Below, piece by piece: positions 63,647 to 64,000 of a stretch of 64,000 bases of DNA (positions within the stretch are counted from its first letter, which is position 1; every line of letters begins with the position of its first letter). Origin of the DNA: Phytoactinopolyspora limicola (GTDB taxonomy: Bacteria > Actinomycetota > Actinomycetes > Jiangellales > Jiangellaceae). The notes under the pieces were generated by a model that did no database searches, had not been told where the DNA came from, and saw only the letters and a list, made by a program, of their open reading frames with translations. The stretch covers positions 248,584-312,583 of the forward strand of contig NZ_JAAOEN010000002.1 of NCBI RefSeq assembly GCF_011320225.1, in the 5' to 3' direction. The translations under genes and the position numbers were made by a program.

Positions 63647-64000
63647 GATCGCCCTTCCGTGGTCGACAACTCCGACGCACGAGGCGGCACGCCCACCGTA
63701 ACTGGCGATGCACACGAACCAGGTGAAAGCCGGCCGGACCTCAGTGCCGTACTACCGTTGCGGGATAAACGCGTGCCGTCAAGCGCAACATGCCATCTTC
63801 ACTGCCCAAGATGCTCGTGACTGGAGCTTTGACCTGCACGGACTGGATCGGCGACCTCGACGGTGCCGAATCGTGACGCCAGCGAGGCGCGTTTGTCACC
63901 TAGGCGACAGGCCTGTGGCGGTCACGGGGCAGCGCCCGCTCACGACGTCAGTGTGAGCTTGCTGGCTCAGAATTGCGGATAGGCCGCCTCAGACGCCGTC
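63647..64000. other. Gene-free right end
   Basis: No supported gene in about 350 bases. A plus-strand ORF from 63708 has no family pattern and is taken as chance. The region should hold the promoter of the BCCT gene, but I see no clear -35/-10 pair. Confidence 0.5.

Noticed and set aside
63708-63956. 82-codon ORF at the right end
   Set aside because: No ribosome site, no recognisable family and an amino-acid make-up (Arg, Cys, His) typical of random GC-rich frames.

Overview
The window is high-GC DNA with densely packed genes, frequent GTG/TTG starts and 4-bp GTGA/ATGA overlaps, all typical of an actinomycete. Mycothiol synthesis (mshB), an AfsR-type regulator, a DUF222/HNH (13E12-type) gene, actinobacterial dapD and folP2, and a Rho with a long Arg/Asn/Asp linker support this. 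From memory, much of the gene order matches Mycobacterium tuberculosis Rv1165-Rv1229c (typA, lpqW position, mshB, fdxC, dapC, dapD, dapE, LOG, folP2, DivIVA-like, tag, DUF3117, glgA/glgC, O-methyltransferase, sigE, rseA, htrA, tatB, mrp), running here from right to left, with the Rv1294-1298 block (hom, thrC, thrB, rho, rpmE) at the left end. It is probably a non-mycobacterial soil or saline actinomycete; a betaine (BCCT) carrier and acidic secreted proteins hint at halotolerance. I cannot name the genus.

Left end (1-6450): rpmE, rho and the threonine genes thrB, thrC and hom, all on the minus strand. 6450-8340 is an island of lower GC with a class II Fic protein behind a duplicated operator-like repeat. 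8604-12301 is a phosphonate/phosphite ABC importer (phnD-phnC-phnE-phnE) with no C-P lyase. 12891-19098 holds an HNH endonuclease, an AfsR/SARP regulator and a small ferredoxin-fold protein. At 19197-19395 lies what I read as a guanidine-I (ykkC) riboswitch controlling an EamA-family exporter.

The core (20411-27253) is the envelope-stress locus: sigE, zinc anti-sigma factor rseA, an RseB-like lipid/peptide sensor, the membrane protease htrA and tatB, with mrp and an O-methyltransferase at its flanks. A sequence matching the sigma-E consensus lies upstream of sigE. Glycogen genes glgC and glgA follow (27311-29797), then fdhD and a YdeP-type molybdenum oxidoreductase around a 20-bp palindrome, and then leucyl aminopeptidase.

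The right half (35645-54377) carries DUF3117, a PaaG-like crotonase, tag, a DivIVA-like protein, folP2, LOG, and the succinylase lysine pathway (dapE, dapD, dapC) with fdxA. Between these lie an ECF sigma factor with its membrane partner, a secreted I36-type protein, and an operon after dapD encoding a lysozyme-like protein, a hydrolase and a zinc protease. VanW, a DUF6113-like protein and mshB follow. The right end has a GAF regulator, a peptide-type ABC system without ATPases, typA and a BCCT transporter.

No tRNA, rRNA, CRISPR array or complete insertion sequence was seen. The best leads for new biology are the Fic island, the riboswitch-exporter pair, the missing canonical start codon of the O-methyltransferase, the fdhD palindrome, a 50-nt perfect palindrome and a small family of intergenic repeats.
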